Assembly (NCBI GenBank): GCA_035531675.1
Contig: DATKSL010000008.1
Span: 17,093 to 81,092, forward strand
Origin: JAJPIG01 sp035531675
Lineage (GTDB): Bacteria; Desulfobacterota; Binatia; Binatales; Binataceae
Direction: 5' to 3'
Length of the DNA: 64,000 nucleotides
In this document: piece by piece, positions 48,126-56,506 of the stretch
How positions within the stretch are numbered: the first letter of the stretch is position 1
How the letters are laid out: each line of letters starts with the position of its first letter
Translations under genes and position numbers: made by a program
Notes under the pieces: model-generated
Seen by the model: only the letters and a program-made list of their open reading frames with translations
Told to the model about the DNA's origin: nothing
Database searches by the model: none

Positions 48126-49460
48126 ATGACGGCCAAGGAGGAAAAAGCGCTCGCGATTATCCGCCGGCTCCATCGGGCGGGCTTCAAGGCCTACCTGGCG
48201 GGCGGATGTGTGCGCGACCGCCTGCTCGGCGTCGAGCCGAAAGACTACGACATCGTGACCGACGCCCGTCCCGAGGTGGTGCAGCAGACCTTCGAGCGCA
48301 CCGTCGCCGTCGGCGCCCGCTTCGGCGTGATCGTCGTGATTCTCGACGGCGACAATTTCGAGGTCGCGACCTTTCGCGCCGACGCCGCCTATCTCGACGG
48401 GCGGCGCCCCTCGGCGGTGCGCTTCGGCACTATCGAAGAGGACGCGCTGCGGCGCGACTTCACGATCGGCGGGATGTACTTCGATCTCGAAAGTGCCAAG
48501 GTCATCGACCTGGTCGGCGGCGCGCGCGACTTGCGCGCCGGAATCATCCGCGCCATCGGCAACGTTTACGAACGCTTCGAAGAAGATCGCCTGCGCATCC
48601 TGCGCGCCGTCCGCTTCGGCGCGCGGCTCGGCTTCGCGATCGATCCTGCTACCTGGACCGCGATCAAGCGCGCCGCCGCGACTATCACCACGGTCTCGGC
48701 CGAGCGGATCGGCGAGGAGCTGGTGATGATCATGACCGAGGGCGGCGCCGCGCGCGGGCTCGACCTCATGATGGAGTGCGGGCTCGTCGAAACCCTGCTG
48801 CCGGAGGTGATGCCGCTGGTGGGATGCGAGCAGCCGGCCAATTTCCATCCCGAGGGCGACGTCTACGTGCATACGCGGCTGATGCTTTCGATGCTGCCGC
48901 CGGGATGCAGCGAGACGCTCGCTTTCGGCGCCCTGCTGCATGATATCGCCAAGCCGCAGACTCGCGCCGAGGTCGACGGCAAGGTCACCTACTACGGCCA
49001 TACCGAGCAGGGGGCGCTGATCGCGGCCGGCATCATGAACCGGTTGCGCCGCTCGCGCGCGGTGCAGGAGCGCGTCGCCTACCTGGTGCGGTATCATCTG
49101 CGACTCACAATGGCGCCGCGGATGCGGCCGGCGACGCTCAAGCGGATGCTCGCCGAGGAGGGCTTCGAAGAATTGCTCGAGCTGTCGCGTCTCGACACGC
49201 TCGCCTCCAGCTCCTACCTGGGCTTCTATCGCTTCTGCCGGCAGGCGATGGCGCGGATGGGCGAGCATGAGATTCGGCCGCCGCGGCTGTTAAGTGGCAA
49301 CGATCTGATCGGGCTCGGCTTCGTTCCCGGCCCCGAATTCAAGACCATCCTGAAGGATGTCGAGGATCAGCAACTCGACGGCGCGATCGCGACGCGCGCG
49401 GATGCGCTGGATTACGTGCGGAGCCACTACCGTCCGCCGCAGCCCCATAACGCCGCCTGA
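48126..49460 (+). CDS. cca: CCA tRNA nucleotidyltransferase / poly(A) polymerase family protein
   Basis: This class II nucleotidyltransferase of 444 residues has GGCVRDRLLG at 26-35 and the metal-binding DYD at 40-42. RRDFTIGGMYFD follows, then the EDRLRILRAVRFGARL segment of the tRNA-binding neck. A C-terminal HD-type region contains LLHDIAKP. Enzymes of this type add or repair the tRNA 3' CCA; a poly(A) polymerase activity (PcnB) is the alternative because the two are hard to separate by sequence. The local tRNA already encodes CCA, which fits a repair role. Confidence 0.88.
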   Translation: MTAKEEKALAIIRRLHRAGFKAYLAGGCVRDRLLGVEPKDYDIVTDARPEVVQQTFERTVAVGARFGVIVVILDGDNFEVATFRADAAYLDGRRPSAVRFGTIEEDALRRDFTIGGMYFDLESAKVIDLVGGARDLRAGIIRAIGNVYERFEEDRLRILRAVRFGARLGFAIDPATWTAIKRAAATITTVSAERIGEELVMIMTEGGAARGLDLMMECGLVETLLPEVMPLVGCEQPANFHPEGDVYVHTRLMLSMLPPGCSETLAFGALLHDIAKPQTRAEVDGKVTYYGHTEQGALIAAGIMNRLRRSRAVQERVAYLVRYHLRLTMAPRMRPATLKRMLAEEGFEELLELSRLDTLASSSYLGFYRFCRQAMARMGEHEIRPPRLLSGNDLIGLGFVPGPEFKTILKDVEDQQLDGAIATRADALDYVRSHYRPPQPHNAA

Positions 49461-49576
49461 TTGCTCCGATCGCGCACCGGCGGACCTGCGTCAGGACGCT
49501 GGACGGGACGCTGCTGCGGCGCGGGGCCGCTTCAGTCCCGAGCCGCACGGTAAGTAGATAACGGCCCGCGGGGGTG

Positions 49577-50236
49577 TCAACTTTTCGGGGTTTCGAAATG
49601 CACCGTCTTTATAATCGACAAGAGGGGGAATGTTCCGTCGCGCGGCGGACGCCCTGCATCGTTTGCGTCAGCACCGCCTAGTAGGCTGAAGACATCGCAG
49701 CGGCCCGGCTGCAAAAAGCTGACTCTCCAGTGGCACGCGGCGCGCCCGCAGGCTACTGACTCAAGCGCTTCATGACCATCAAGGTCGATGGTCTTGACCG
49801 AATCGCGAGGGTCGGGGTCGCTTGCGTGCCCGTCAAATGCTTTTTGGATCTCTGCCGCTGCCTGTTCAGGCGTTACCGTGCCGGCGCTGCACTCGAACCG
49901 CAAGGCGATCGAGCGATTGGCCGGCGTATCGCCAACGAGATCGATAATCACCAGAGCGGGTGATAGCCCGAAGGCTCTCGCGCTTCTCTCACGCACTCGC
50001 ATTGTGGGCGGGTACTTGAATGAGAGGCCAGTGGCCGGATTGTGGTATTCCTGCCACTGAGGCGAGGCTCCCGGCCCTTGGTTTGCGTCGGCTTGGGCGA
50101 GCACGGTACCGAGAGCGCCGGGCGAGCTCAACTCAGCGCGTTTTTGGCTTGGCGGAGGCCCAGCATACGCTGGCGCCGCGGCTAGCGCATTCACGACCGC
50201 GAGGGACAATAGTCCAATGAGTGGTGTCATTTTCAT
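49577..50236 (-). CDS. Exported protein of unknown function
   Basis: The 219-residue protein has a clear Sec signal peptide (MKMTPLIGLLSLAVVNALAAAPAYAG with cleavage after AYA). A Gln/Gly-rich linker follows, then a beta-rich domain starting WQEYHNPATGLSFKYPPTMRV, a layout common in periplasmic or surface PsbP/MOG1-like proteins. Cys residues near 114, 163 and 168 and later could form disulfides. I do not recognise a named family. Its GC is slightly lower than its neighbours. It lies 73 bases downstream of the next gene on the same strand, with no shared function apparent. Confidence 0.75.
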   Translation of the reverse strand: MKMTPLIGLLSLAVVNALAAAPAYAGPPPSQKRAELSSPGALGTVLAQADANQGPGASPQWQEYHNPATGLSFKYPPTMRVRERSARAFGLSPALVIIDLVGDTPANRSIALRFECSAGTVTPEQAAAEIQKAFDGHASDPDPRDSVKTIDLDGHEALESVACGRAACHWRVSFLQPGRCDVFSLLGGADANDAGRPPRDGTFPLLSIIKTVHFETPKS

Positions 50237-50309
50237 CGACGTGACCTCGTAATGCTCGGCAATTGTGGCTGCGCCTCAGAATGACAGAAGAGGCCTTGCG
50301 CTGAGATCT

Positions 50310-51035
50310 CTAGTGCGCTGGGCGAGCCTTGTGTTCGCTGCTGACCGGCTTGATGCTGATCCGAACCAGCTCCGTCGCGCGCTTGCGCGCCTGGGCGACG
50401 ATTTTCGCGTCGGCCGGCGCTTTCGGCAGCGGCGCTTTGAGGAAGTCGTGCAACTCCCGGATGCGCTCCGCGCTCTGGCGGCGCGCTGAGGCGGCGTCGA
50501 GCGGCTGGTTGGCCTGCAGCTTGCGCGGACCTTCGTGGCCGCCCTCGGAGAAATACCAATCCTTGAACGCGCCGACTAAACCCGCCGCGAGCATCCGCGC
50601 GCCCAGCGAGGTGGCGGCCGGAGGGACACGCAAGCGCAGCTCGTCGAGAGTCTGCTCCTGCCCGCCGCTCTCGTAATCGATCATCAGATGGCCGCCCGGC
50701 GGGATGACCGCGCCCAGGATCGCGATCAGCTCGTCCTCGATTCCTTCGGCGCGCATCCTGATGGTGCGGCGACCGGCGCTCAACTCCGGATAGAGCCGGC
50801 ATTCGATCCACGGTTTGACGCCGCGTCCGCCGCCGCTGACAATCGCGGTCATCACCGGACCGCCGATTCGGCGGCCGTCTTCGCCCGCCAGCCCGACCTC
50901 GATACGGAACCATCCGACCCGCATCCCGAGCGGTCGGACTTCGTCCAGAATCAACCGCCAGCGGCCGATCCGGCTGCGCGCCAGGCGCTTCTGGAGCGCG
51001 CTCAGGATTGGATTAGTCGCGCTCATCGCCGACAA
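50310..51035 (-). CDS. Uncharacterised protein, possibly DUF1122-like
   Basis: The 241-residue cytoplasmic protein has no signal peptide or transmembrane helix. A beta-rich first half is followed by a distinctive VIPPGGHLMIDYES segment, RVPPAATSLG and GAFKDWYFSEGGHEGPRKLQANQP. These remind me of the DUF1122 family known mostly from archaea, but I cannot confirm this without a search. The tail is basic. It is divergent from the zinc-ribbon and archaeal-type aldolase/phosphatase genes, and the gap of about 33-45 bases puts their promoters back to back. Confidence 0.6.
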   Translation of the reverse strand: MSAMSATNPILSALQKRLARSRIGRWRLILDEVRPLGMRVGWFRIEVGLAGEDGRRIGGPVMTAIVSGGGRGVKPWIECRLYPELSAGRRTIRMRAEGIEDELIAILGAVIPPGGHLMIDYESGGQEQTLDELRLRVPPAATSLGARMLAAGLVGAFKDWYFSEGGHEGPRKLQANQPLDAASARRQSAERIRELHDFLKAPLPKAPADAKIVAQARKRATELVRISIKPVSSEHKARPAH

Positions 51036-51063
51036 TTGCCTCCGTCAGGATAAGTGATATAAA
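51036..51063 (+). promoter_or_regulatory. Promoter of the zinc-ribbon and FBP aldolase/phosphatase unit
   Basis: TTGCCT at 51036-51041 and TATAAA at 51058-51063 are 16 bases apart, a good sigma-70 pair in an otherwise GC-rich region. The transcript would cover both downstream genes and end at the terminator at 52584-52618. Confidence 0.5.
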
Positions 51064-51080
51064 CATCAGTGTCTTCAACT

Positions 51081-51344
51081 ATGCGGGAGTTAGCGGTCGA
51101 CACATCCAGCTTTCCTCTTGCGTCATGCGCGAGCTGCGGCAAGACGGTGCTGACTTACGTGGCGTTCGACGCCGCGGGCGAGGAGCAGCGCGCCTGCGTG
51201 CATTGCGATCACGCGATCGAGGGAGCGCTGCGCTGGGTGATGGCCGACGAGCTTGAGGCCTTGGGCTATGACTTTGGTGCGCCGCCGAGCCGCGGATGTG
51301 GCAGTGGCAGCGGATGTGCCGGCTGCTCGACCCGCCGGCATTAG
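51081..51344 (+). CDS. Small zinc-ribbon-like protein
   Basis: The roughly 87-residue protein has one CxxC pair in LASCASCGK and another in ACVHCDH, spaced by 19 residues, a typical zinc-ribbon arrangement. A Gly/Ser/Cys tail CGSGSGCAGC ends it. An in-frame GTG 12 bases upstream is possible, but the -10 element ends only 5 bases before it, so the ATG is preferred. Function is unknown. The strong promoter just upstream and the 78-base gap to the aldolase/phosphatase gene suggest cotranscription. Zinc coordination is inferred from spacing. Confidence 0.7.
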   Translation: MRELAVDTSSFPLASCASCGKTVLTYVAFDAAGEEQRACVHCDHAIEGALRWVMADELEALGYDFGAPPSRGCGSGSGCAGCSTRRH

Positions 51345-51422
51345 TCGCAGACAGCCGCAGCGGGGCGACGCCCCAGCATTAATTCAACCGGAGCTTTCGG
51401 TTACCCCTCGGAGGTAGATTTC

Positions 51423-52559
51423 ATGAAAACCACAATCTCGGTCATCAAGGCGGATGTCGGCTCGATCGGCGGCCATATCAAGCCCAGCGCGAAGCTCAGG
51501 AGCACCATCGAGAGCTTCGTCCGCGAGCGTGGCAAGAAGGTCCTCAACGATTGCTATATCAGCACCACCGGCGACGATGTGGCGCTGTTGATGTCGCACG
51601 AGCGCGGGGTCAACGACGCGAAAGTGCACGAGCTCGCCTGGGACGCTTTCATGGCCGGCACCAAGGTCGCCAAGGAACAGGGGCTCTACGGCGCCGGTCA
51701 GGACCTGCTGAAGGATGCCTTTTCGGGCAACGTGCGCGGGCTCGGTCCGGCCTCGTGCGAGATGGAGTTCGAGGAGCGGCCGAGCGAGCCGTTCCTGTTC
51801 TTCGCCGCCGACAAGACCGACCCCGGCGCCTACAATCTGCCGCTGTACCTGGGTTTTCTCGATCCGATGCATTGCTCGGGGCTGCTGCTGTCGCCCAAGC
51901 TGGCGAAGGGCTTCACCTTCACCATCATGGACGTGAACTACACCGAGGGCGACCGCGTGATCGAGCTCAACGCGCCCGAGGAGATTTACGATATCGCCTG
52001 CCTGCTGCGCGACAACGAGCGCTTCGTGGTCGAGTCGATCCGCTCACGCGCCAACAACGAGATCGCGGCCGCGGTCTCGACCTCGCGCCTGCACAACATC
52101 GCCGGCACCTACACCGGCAAGGATGATCCGGTGGCGCTGGTCAGGACCCAGGGCAACTTCCCGGCTACCGGCGAGGTCCTGTCGCCGTACCGGATCGGCC
52201 ATTACGTCGCCGGCACGATGCGCGGCAGCCATCACGGGCCGCTGATGCCGGTGAAGCTCAACTCGGTGATCTCGTTCTTCGACGGTCCGCCGATCGTCGG
52301 CTGCGCGGCCTTCTGCGTGCATAACGGCCGCTTCACCGAACCGGTCGACGCCTTCGACCATCCGTTCTGGGACTGGGTGCGCGGCAACGTCTCGCAGAAG
52401 ATGGCCGAGATTCGCAACCAGGGTTTCTCGGGACCCGCGATGCTGCCCTACAGCGAGCTCGAGTACGGCGGCGTGGTCGACAAGATGGGCAAGCTGGACA
52501 AGAAGTTCACGGTCCGCAAGGACGCGGTCGTCAACGGCAAGAAGAAGAAAGCCGCCTGA
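51423..52559 (+). CDS. Archaeal-type fructose-1,6-bisphosphate aldolase/phosphatase (FBPA/P, class V FBPase)
   Basis: The 378-residue protein matches the bifunctional FBP aldolase/phosphatase. It has VIKADVGSIGGHIKPS at the N-terminus, GDDVALLMSHERG with metal-binding Asp pairs, GLYGAGQDLLKDAFSGNVRGLGP, and SPYRIGHYVAGTMRGSHHGPLMPV. This enzyme makes fructose-6-phosphate from triose phosphates in one polypeptide and marks irreversible gluconeogenesis in archaea and some deeply branching or autotrophic bacteria. The start has a GGAGGT site 7 bases upstream. It ends shortly before a strong intrinsic terminator. Codon use looks like the neighbours, so any transfer is old. Confidence 0.92.
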   Translation: MKTTISVIKADVGSIGGHIKPSAKLRSTIESFVRERGKKVLNDCYISTTGDDVALLMSHERGVNDAKVHELAWDAFMAGTKVAKEQGLYGAGQDLLKDAFSGNVRGLGPASCEMEFEERPSEPFLFFAADKTDPGAYNLPLYLGFLDPMHCSGLLLSPKLAKGFTFTIMDVNYTEGDRVIELNAPEEIYDIACLLRDNERFVVESIRSRANNEIAAAVSTSRLHNIAGTYTGKDDPVALVRTQGNFPATGEVLSPYRIGHYVAGTMRGSHHGPLMPVKLNSVISFFDGPPIVGCAAFCVHNGRFTEPVDAFDHPFWDWVRGNVSQKMAEIRNQGFSGPAMLPYSELEYGGVVDKMGKLDKKFTVRKDAVVNGKKKKAA

Positions 52560-52583
52560 CGCCGAGTTTCAAATCGATCACCA

Positions 52584-52618
52584 ACGGGGCGGGCGCTGTG
52601 CTCGCCCCGTTTTTTTTT
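52584..52618 (+). terminator. Intrinsic terminator after the FBP aldolase/phosphatase gene
   Basis: A stem of about 10-11 bp (ACGGGGCGGGC with GCTCGCCCCGT, one G-T pair) closes a 5-base loop, and a run of nine T follows at 52610-52618. This is the clearest rho-independent terminator in the window. Confidence 0.92.
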
Positions 52619-52680
52619 ATCGCTCCGATCTCATCCCGGTCTCATCCCTGTCTCATCGAACTTGCCAGTTCGACGGCGTT

Positions 52681-53442
52681 TCACAGCGCGTCGTGAAAGA
52701 TGATTCCCAGCGTATGGCGGCGGCCCGCGCGCACCCGGCTGACGCCATGGCGCATCACCGCCCGATAACTCCCGCGCGTCCCCGCAATCGGCCGATCGCG
52801 CACCGCGAAGATCACCGCGTCGCCCTGGCCGAAGCTCACCACCTCGGCCCGCGATTGCATCCGCGGCCGCTGCTCGGTCAGGACGAATTCGCCGCCGCTA
52901 AAATCGCGTCCCGGCGCCGAGAGCATGAACAGCGCCTGGAGCGGGAACAGATGCTCGCCGTAAAGATCCTGATGCAGGCGGTTGTAGTCGCCGCCGCCGT
53001 AACGGAACAGCAGCGGCGTGGGCCGGGTCTGGCCCGCGCGATGGCAGCGATCGAGAAATTCCGCATGCTCGGGCGGATAACGCACGTCGATTCCCAGCGC
53101 CTCGTTCCAGCGATTCGCGAGCGGCGCCAGGCGCGGGTACAACGCCGCGCGCAGACTCGCCACCGTCGCCGGCAGCGGGTAGGCGAAATATTTGTACTCG
53201 CCGCTGCCGAAGCCCTGCCGCTCCATCACGATACGGCTGCGGAAGTGCTGCTTCGCGTCGAACATCGCAGCGATCGATCGGCACTCGTCACGCGCCAATA
53301 GCGACGGCATCAGCGCGTAGCCGTCGCGGTCAAGGGCGAGCGTCAGGGATGGCCAGTCCAGCGCCGCGACCCGGGCCGCGATCGATCGTGCGGAGGCGCG
53401 TGCGGAGGCGCGCGGCGCTGGGCTTTTCCGCACCGGCGTCAT
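52681..53442 (-). CDS. 2-oxoglutarate/Fe(II)-dependent dioxygenase (prolyl 4-hydroxylase-like)
   Basis: The 253-residue protein shows the iron triad HQD (His157, Asp159) and His232 in MRHGVS, with Arg242 of RRHTLGIIFHDA to bind 2-oxoglutarate. The jelly-roll segment LQALFMLSAPGRDFSGGEFVLTE is typical of P4H-like enzymes. The open frame extends upstream, but the ATG at 53442, 2 bases after the trmL stop, gives the natural length and puts the gene last in a four-gene operon with dtd and trmL. The substrate is unknown. A ribosomal protein or tRNA-linked target is conceivable from context only. Confidence 0.88.
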   Translation of the reverse strand: MTPVRKSPAPRASARASARSIAARVAALDWPSLTLALDRDGYALMPSLLARDECRSIAAMFDAKQHFRSRIVMERQGFGSGEYKYFAYPLPATVASLRAALYPRLAPLANRWNEALGIDVRYPPEHAEFLDRCHRAGQTRPTPLLFRYGGGDYNRLHQDLYGEHLFPLQALFMLSAPGRDFSGGEFVLTEQRPRMQSRAEVVSFGQGDAVIFAVRDRPIAGTRGSYRAVMRHGVSRVRAGRRHTLGIIFHDAL

Positions 53443-53444
53443 GG

Positions 53445-53942
53445 CTACGCCCCCGCCAGCATCCCGGTCTGGCGCAGCGCCTCGTAAACCACGATCGATA
53501 CCGCATTGGCGAGGTTCAGGCTGCGCACGCCCGGCTCGAAGATCGGAATCCGATAGCTGGCCTCCGCCCGCGTCGCCAGAAAATCGCGCCCGAGCCCCCT
53601 GGTCTCGCTGCCGAAGACCAGGAAGTCGCCGCTTGCGTACGACGCCTCCAGGTACGAGCGCCCGGCATGCACCGAGAAGTAGCGGCAGCGCGCTGCGCCA
53701 TGCTCGGCGACGAACGCTTCCCATCCGGCGTAGCAGCGCAGATCGACCAGCGGCCAGTAATCGAGCCCGGCGCGTTTCAGATAGCGATCCTCAAGCGAAT
53801 AGCCGAGCGGCCCCACCAGATGGAGCCGCGTGCGGGTAGCGGCCGCCAGCCGTGCGATCGAGCCGCTGTTCTGCGGAATCTCCGGACGCACCAGCACGAT
53901 GTTGAGCGTCGGGGCGCCGCGCGCTTGCGCAGTGTCGTTCAA
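53445..53942 (-). CDS. trmL: tRNA (cytidine/uridine-2'-O-)-methyltransferase TrmL
   Basis: This SPOUT-family enzyme methylates the 2'-O of position 34 in tRNA-Leu. The 165 residues have LNIVLVRPEIPQNSGSIAR at the start, LVFGSETRGLGRDFL in the knot, and IPIFEPGVRSLNLANAVSIVVYEALRQ at the end. The start is inferred as the TTG at 53942, which overlaps the DUF1285 stop (TTGA). Longer frames include non-conserved upstream sequence. It is followed after 2 bases by the dioxygenase gene. The Leu isoacceptor specificity is by family analogy. Confidence 0.9.
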   Translation of the reverse strand: MNDTAQARGAPTLNIVLVRPEIPQNSGSIARLAAATRTRLHLVGPLGYSLEDRYLKRAGLDYWPLVDLRCYAGWEAFVAEHGAARCRYFSVHAGRSYLEASYASGDFLVFGSETRGLGRDFLATRAEASYRIPIFEPGVRSLNLANAVSIVVYEALRQTGMLAGA

Positions 53943-54424
53943 ACTTGTCGCTGGTCCGATGAAGATGAAATGGTTCGCAGCGGATAGCGCCGATCCCCCA
54001 TCCGGATGAAAAAGCGATCGCCCTCGGCCTCGAAGGAGCGGCTCAGATGATAATAGGCGGGGCGCAGGAACCGCGCCCGGAAGCGCCCGCTCTTGACGCC
54101 GCAATAGAGGACGTTATCGGCGCCGACTTCGAGCGTCGCCGGATCGAGCGGTTCGTGCTCGCCGTCGTTCAGGAGCATCGTGATTGCGCCGTCCGCGTCG
54201 TGCTCGATGGTGCGCACCACGTACGGGGTATCCTCGACCGTGATCGCCGCGCGCTCCTCGGCGACCTGCAGATACCAGTTGCCGTCGGGGTCCTGGCGGA
54301 TGCTGCGGCTGAAGAGCGCCGCGATGCGCGGATTGTCGATGCGCTCGTCGTCGCTGTACCAGTGGCCGTCGCGGCGAAACGAAATCTTGCCGGACTCGAC
54401 GGCATAGAAGCCCGCCCGTGCCAT
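53939..54424 (-). CDS. DUF1285 family protein
   Basis: The 161-residue cytoplasmic protein carries the DUF1285 pattern. ISFRRDGHWYSDDERIDNPRIAALFSRSI is followed by DPDGNWYLQVAEERAAITVEDTPYVV and a C-terminal beta segment ending near FFIRMGDRRYPL. The family has structures but no assigned reaction. It lies 1 base after the dtd stop and its own stop overlaps the trmL TTG start, so it is part of a translation-associated operon. The ATG at 54424 is the first in frame. Confidence 0.85.
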   Translation of the reverse strand: MARAGFYAVESGKISFRRDGHWYSDDERIDNPRIAALFSRSIRQDPDGNWYLQVAEERAAITVEDTPYVVRTIEHDADGAITMLLNDGEHEPLDPATLEVGADNVLYCGVKSGRFRARFLRPAYYHLSRSFEAEGDRFFIRMGDRRYPLRTISSSSDQRQV

Positions 54425-54425
54425 C

Positions 54426-54884
54426 TCACCGCGTCCTGCTGTCGAGAATAATCGTCACCGGACCATGGTTGACCAGTTCGACCTCCATCGTGGCGCCGAA
54501 CTCGCCCTCTTCAACCTTAACACCGGCGGCGCGCACGAGCGAGAGAAAATGGCCGTACAGCCGGCGCGCCTCATCCGGCGCCGCGGCCTCGATGAACGAC
54601 GGACGGCGGCCGTGCGAGGTATCGGCCAGCAGCGTGAATTGCGACACCACCAGCATCGCGCCCCCGGCCGCGCCCAGCGCCAGGTTCATCTTGCCGTCAC
54701 GATCGGCAAAGATCCGCAGCCCGACGATCCGATCGGCGAGCATCGCGGCATCCGCCTCGCCGTCGCCGCGCGCGACCCCGAGCAGCACCGCGAGGCCGGG
54801 CCCGATGCGCGCGATGGTGCGCTGCTCGATCCGGACTTCGGCCCGGCTCACCCGTTGCACAACGGCACGCACGAATCCGTGCAT
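54426..54884 (-). CDS. dtd: D-aminoacyl-tRNA deacylase
   Basis: DTD removes D-amino acids (and Gly from tRNA-Ala) from mischarged tRNAs. The 152-residue protein has VVQRVSRAEV at the N-terminus, MLVVSQFTLLADT (the catalytic SQFT motif) and NHGPVTIILDS, which holds the cross-subunit Gly-cisPro motif. All key elements are intact. The ATG at 54884 is used; a longer frame to 54938 lacks family residues. The gene is divergent from lgt with a 93-base gap, and heads the dtd-DUF1285-trmL-dioxygenase operon. Confidence 0.95.
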   Translation of the reverse strand: MHGFVRAVVQRVSRAEVRIEQRTIARIGPGLAVLLGVARGDGEADAAMLADRIVGLRIFADRDGKMNLALGAAGGAMLVVSQFTLLADTSHGRRPSFIEAAAPDEARRLYGHFLSLVRAAGVKVEEGEFGATMEVELVNHGPVTIILDSRTR

Positions 54885-54977
54885 ATATGGAGGAGCCTGG
54901 GTCCGCAAGGCGCGACCGCGCTCGACCCCGATTGGCATCTGCCCCCGCCGCTACGTATTATTAGTCAGGCTCTCGCG

Positions 54978-55844
54978 ATGATTCCCGTTCTTCTGCGGCT
55001 CGGTCCAATCACGGTCTATAGCTATGGCCTGATGATGGCGCTCGGCTTCCTGGCCGCCGACCTGGTGATCGCATCGGAATGCCGGCGGCGCGGAATCGTC
55101 CCCGAGTTCTCATCGGCGGTGGTGGTGTGGGCGGCGATCGTCGGTCTGGCCGGCGCGCGCCTGCTCGATATCTTCAACAACCTGCCGATGTACCTGGCGG
55201 ACCCCAAGGCGATGATCTTCTCGGGTTCGGGCTTCGTCTGGTACGGCGGCATGATCGGCGGAATTGCGGCCGCCTACCTGGTGTCGCGGCGCTTCAAGAT
55301 CCGCTTCGCGGTGGTGGCCGACATGTGCGCGCCGGCGCTGGCGGTCGGCCAAGCGCTGGGCCGCGTCGGCTGCCAGCTGTCGGGCGACGGCGACTGGGGC
55401 GCGATCTCGAAGGTGCCGTGGGCGATGGCCTATCCGCACGCGATCGTCGGCTGGATCGGACGCAACGTCGCCGCGATCGGGCCGCATAACACGCTGATCT
55501 TCCCCTATGCACCCAATGCGCCGGTGCCGCCGGGCGTCCGCGTGCATCCGGCGCCGGTCTACGAAACCATCCTCTATCTAACTGTGTTCGCAATCCTGTG
55601 GTCGATGCGCCGGCGCAACCGGATTGATGGACGCCTGTTCTATCTCTACCTGATGCTGGCCGGGCTGAGCCGCTTCGCGGTCGAGTTCGTCCGGATCAAT
55701 CCGCGCGTGATGTTCGGCCTGACCGAGGCGCAACTGATCGCGATCGGCATGATGGTGGTCGGCGCGATCGCCTGGATCGTGTCCGGCATGCGCGCGCCGC
55801 AGCGGGCGGCCGGCGAGGAACAGGGACAAGCTATCGGGGCCTGA
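54978..55844 (+). CDS. lgt: Prolipoprotein diacylglyceryl transferase
   Basis: Lgt attaches diacylglycerol to the lipobox Cys of prelipoproteins at the inner membrane. The 288-residue protein has about seven hydrophobic helices, VYSYGLMMALGFLAA with the conserved Tyr/Gly set, VWYGGMIGG, and HPAPVYETILY matching the family HPTPLYE. The usual GRxGNFxNGE signature appears as GRVGCQLSGDGDWG, a variant seen in a distinct Lgt subgroup. The start ATG at 54978 lies close to a TATTATTAG stretch, so its leader may be very short. tlpA begins 6 bases after its stop. Confidence 0.9.
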   Translation: MIPVLLRLGPITVYSYGLMMALGFLAADLVIASECRRRGIVPEFSSAVVVWAAIVGLAGARLLDIFNNLPMYLADPKAMIFSGSGFVWYGGMIGGIAAAYLVSRRFKIRFAVVADMCAPALAVGQALGRVGCQLSGDGDWGAISKVPWAMAYPHAIVGWIGRNVAAIGPHNTLIFPYAPNAPVPPGVRVHPAPVYETILYLTVFAILWSMRRRNRIDGRLFYLYLMLAGLSRFAVEFVRINPRVMFGLTEAQLIAIGMMVVGAIAWIVSGMRAPQRAAGEEQGQAIGA

Positions 55845-55849
55845 GGTTC

Positions 55850-56440
55850 ATGGCAGGAAAGGAAAGATTGCTGGCCGGGATCGGTGTCGCGATCATAGTC
55901 ACCACGGTGGTGGTGGTGATGGTCTTCCAGATGCTCAAGCCGTCCCCGCAAAACGGCGGCGGCGAAGGCGATATCGTCAATCCCACGGTACCGGCCGGCA
56001 AGATGGCGGCGCCGTTCGCGCTGCACGATATGAACGGGCGGCTGGTGACGCTGGCCGACCTGCGCGGCAAGGTGGTGTTCCTCAACATCTGGGCGACCTG
56101 GTGCGGGCCGTGCCGCGAAGAGATGCCCTCGATCGAGACGCTCTACGACGACTTCAAGAGCGACAAGAATTTCGTGATCCTGGCCGTCAGTCAGGATACC
56201 CAGGGCCTCGCGGCGGTGGAGCCCTATGTCGAGAAGAACGGCTATCACTTCGAGGTGCTGCTCGACCCCCAGAACAAGGTCGGCGAAGCCTACGACGTGG
56301 GCGGCGTGCCGGAGACCTTCATAATCGACCGCGACGGCCGCATCGTCGCCCATCACATGGGCGCCTTCGACTGGTCGAGCTCCGACTTCCGGGCGGCGCT
56401 CAAGGCACTGCTCAACCAGAAGGAAAAAATCAGCAGCTAG
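55850..56440 (+). CDS. Membrane-anchored TlpA/ResA-type thioredoxin
   Basis: The 196-residue protein has an N-terminal transmembrane anchor (about 8-28) and a periplasmic thioredoxin-like domain. The active site is WCGPC (Cys85, Cys88), with AAPFALHDMNGRLVTLADLRGKVVFLN before it and a cis-Pro in GGVPETFIIDRDG. Such proteins reduce apocytochrome or other periplasmic disulfides. It lies 6 bases after lgt and 66 bases before ctpA, suggesting an envelope operon. The partner substrate is not visible here. Confidence 0.93.
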   Translation: MAGKERLLAGIGVAIIVTTVVVVMVFQMLKPSPQNGGGEGDIVNPTVPAGKMAAPFALHDMNGRLVTLADLRGKVVFLNIWATWCGPCREEMPSIETLYDDFKSDKNFVILAVSQDTQGLAAVEPYVEKNGYHFEVLLDPQNKVGEAYDVGGVPETFIIDRDGRIVAHHMGAFDWSSSDFRAALKALLNQKEKISS

Positions 56441-56506
56441 CTTGCGCTCGGCGGCGTCTGATAATCTCAGTGGGCCGGGGAGAAATTTGTAAGGAACAGG
56501 GCATGG

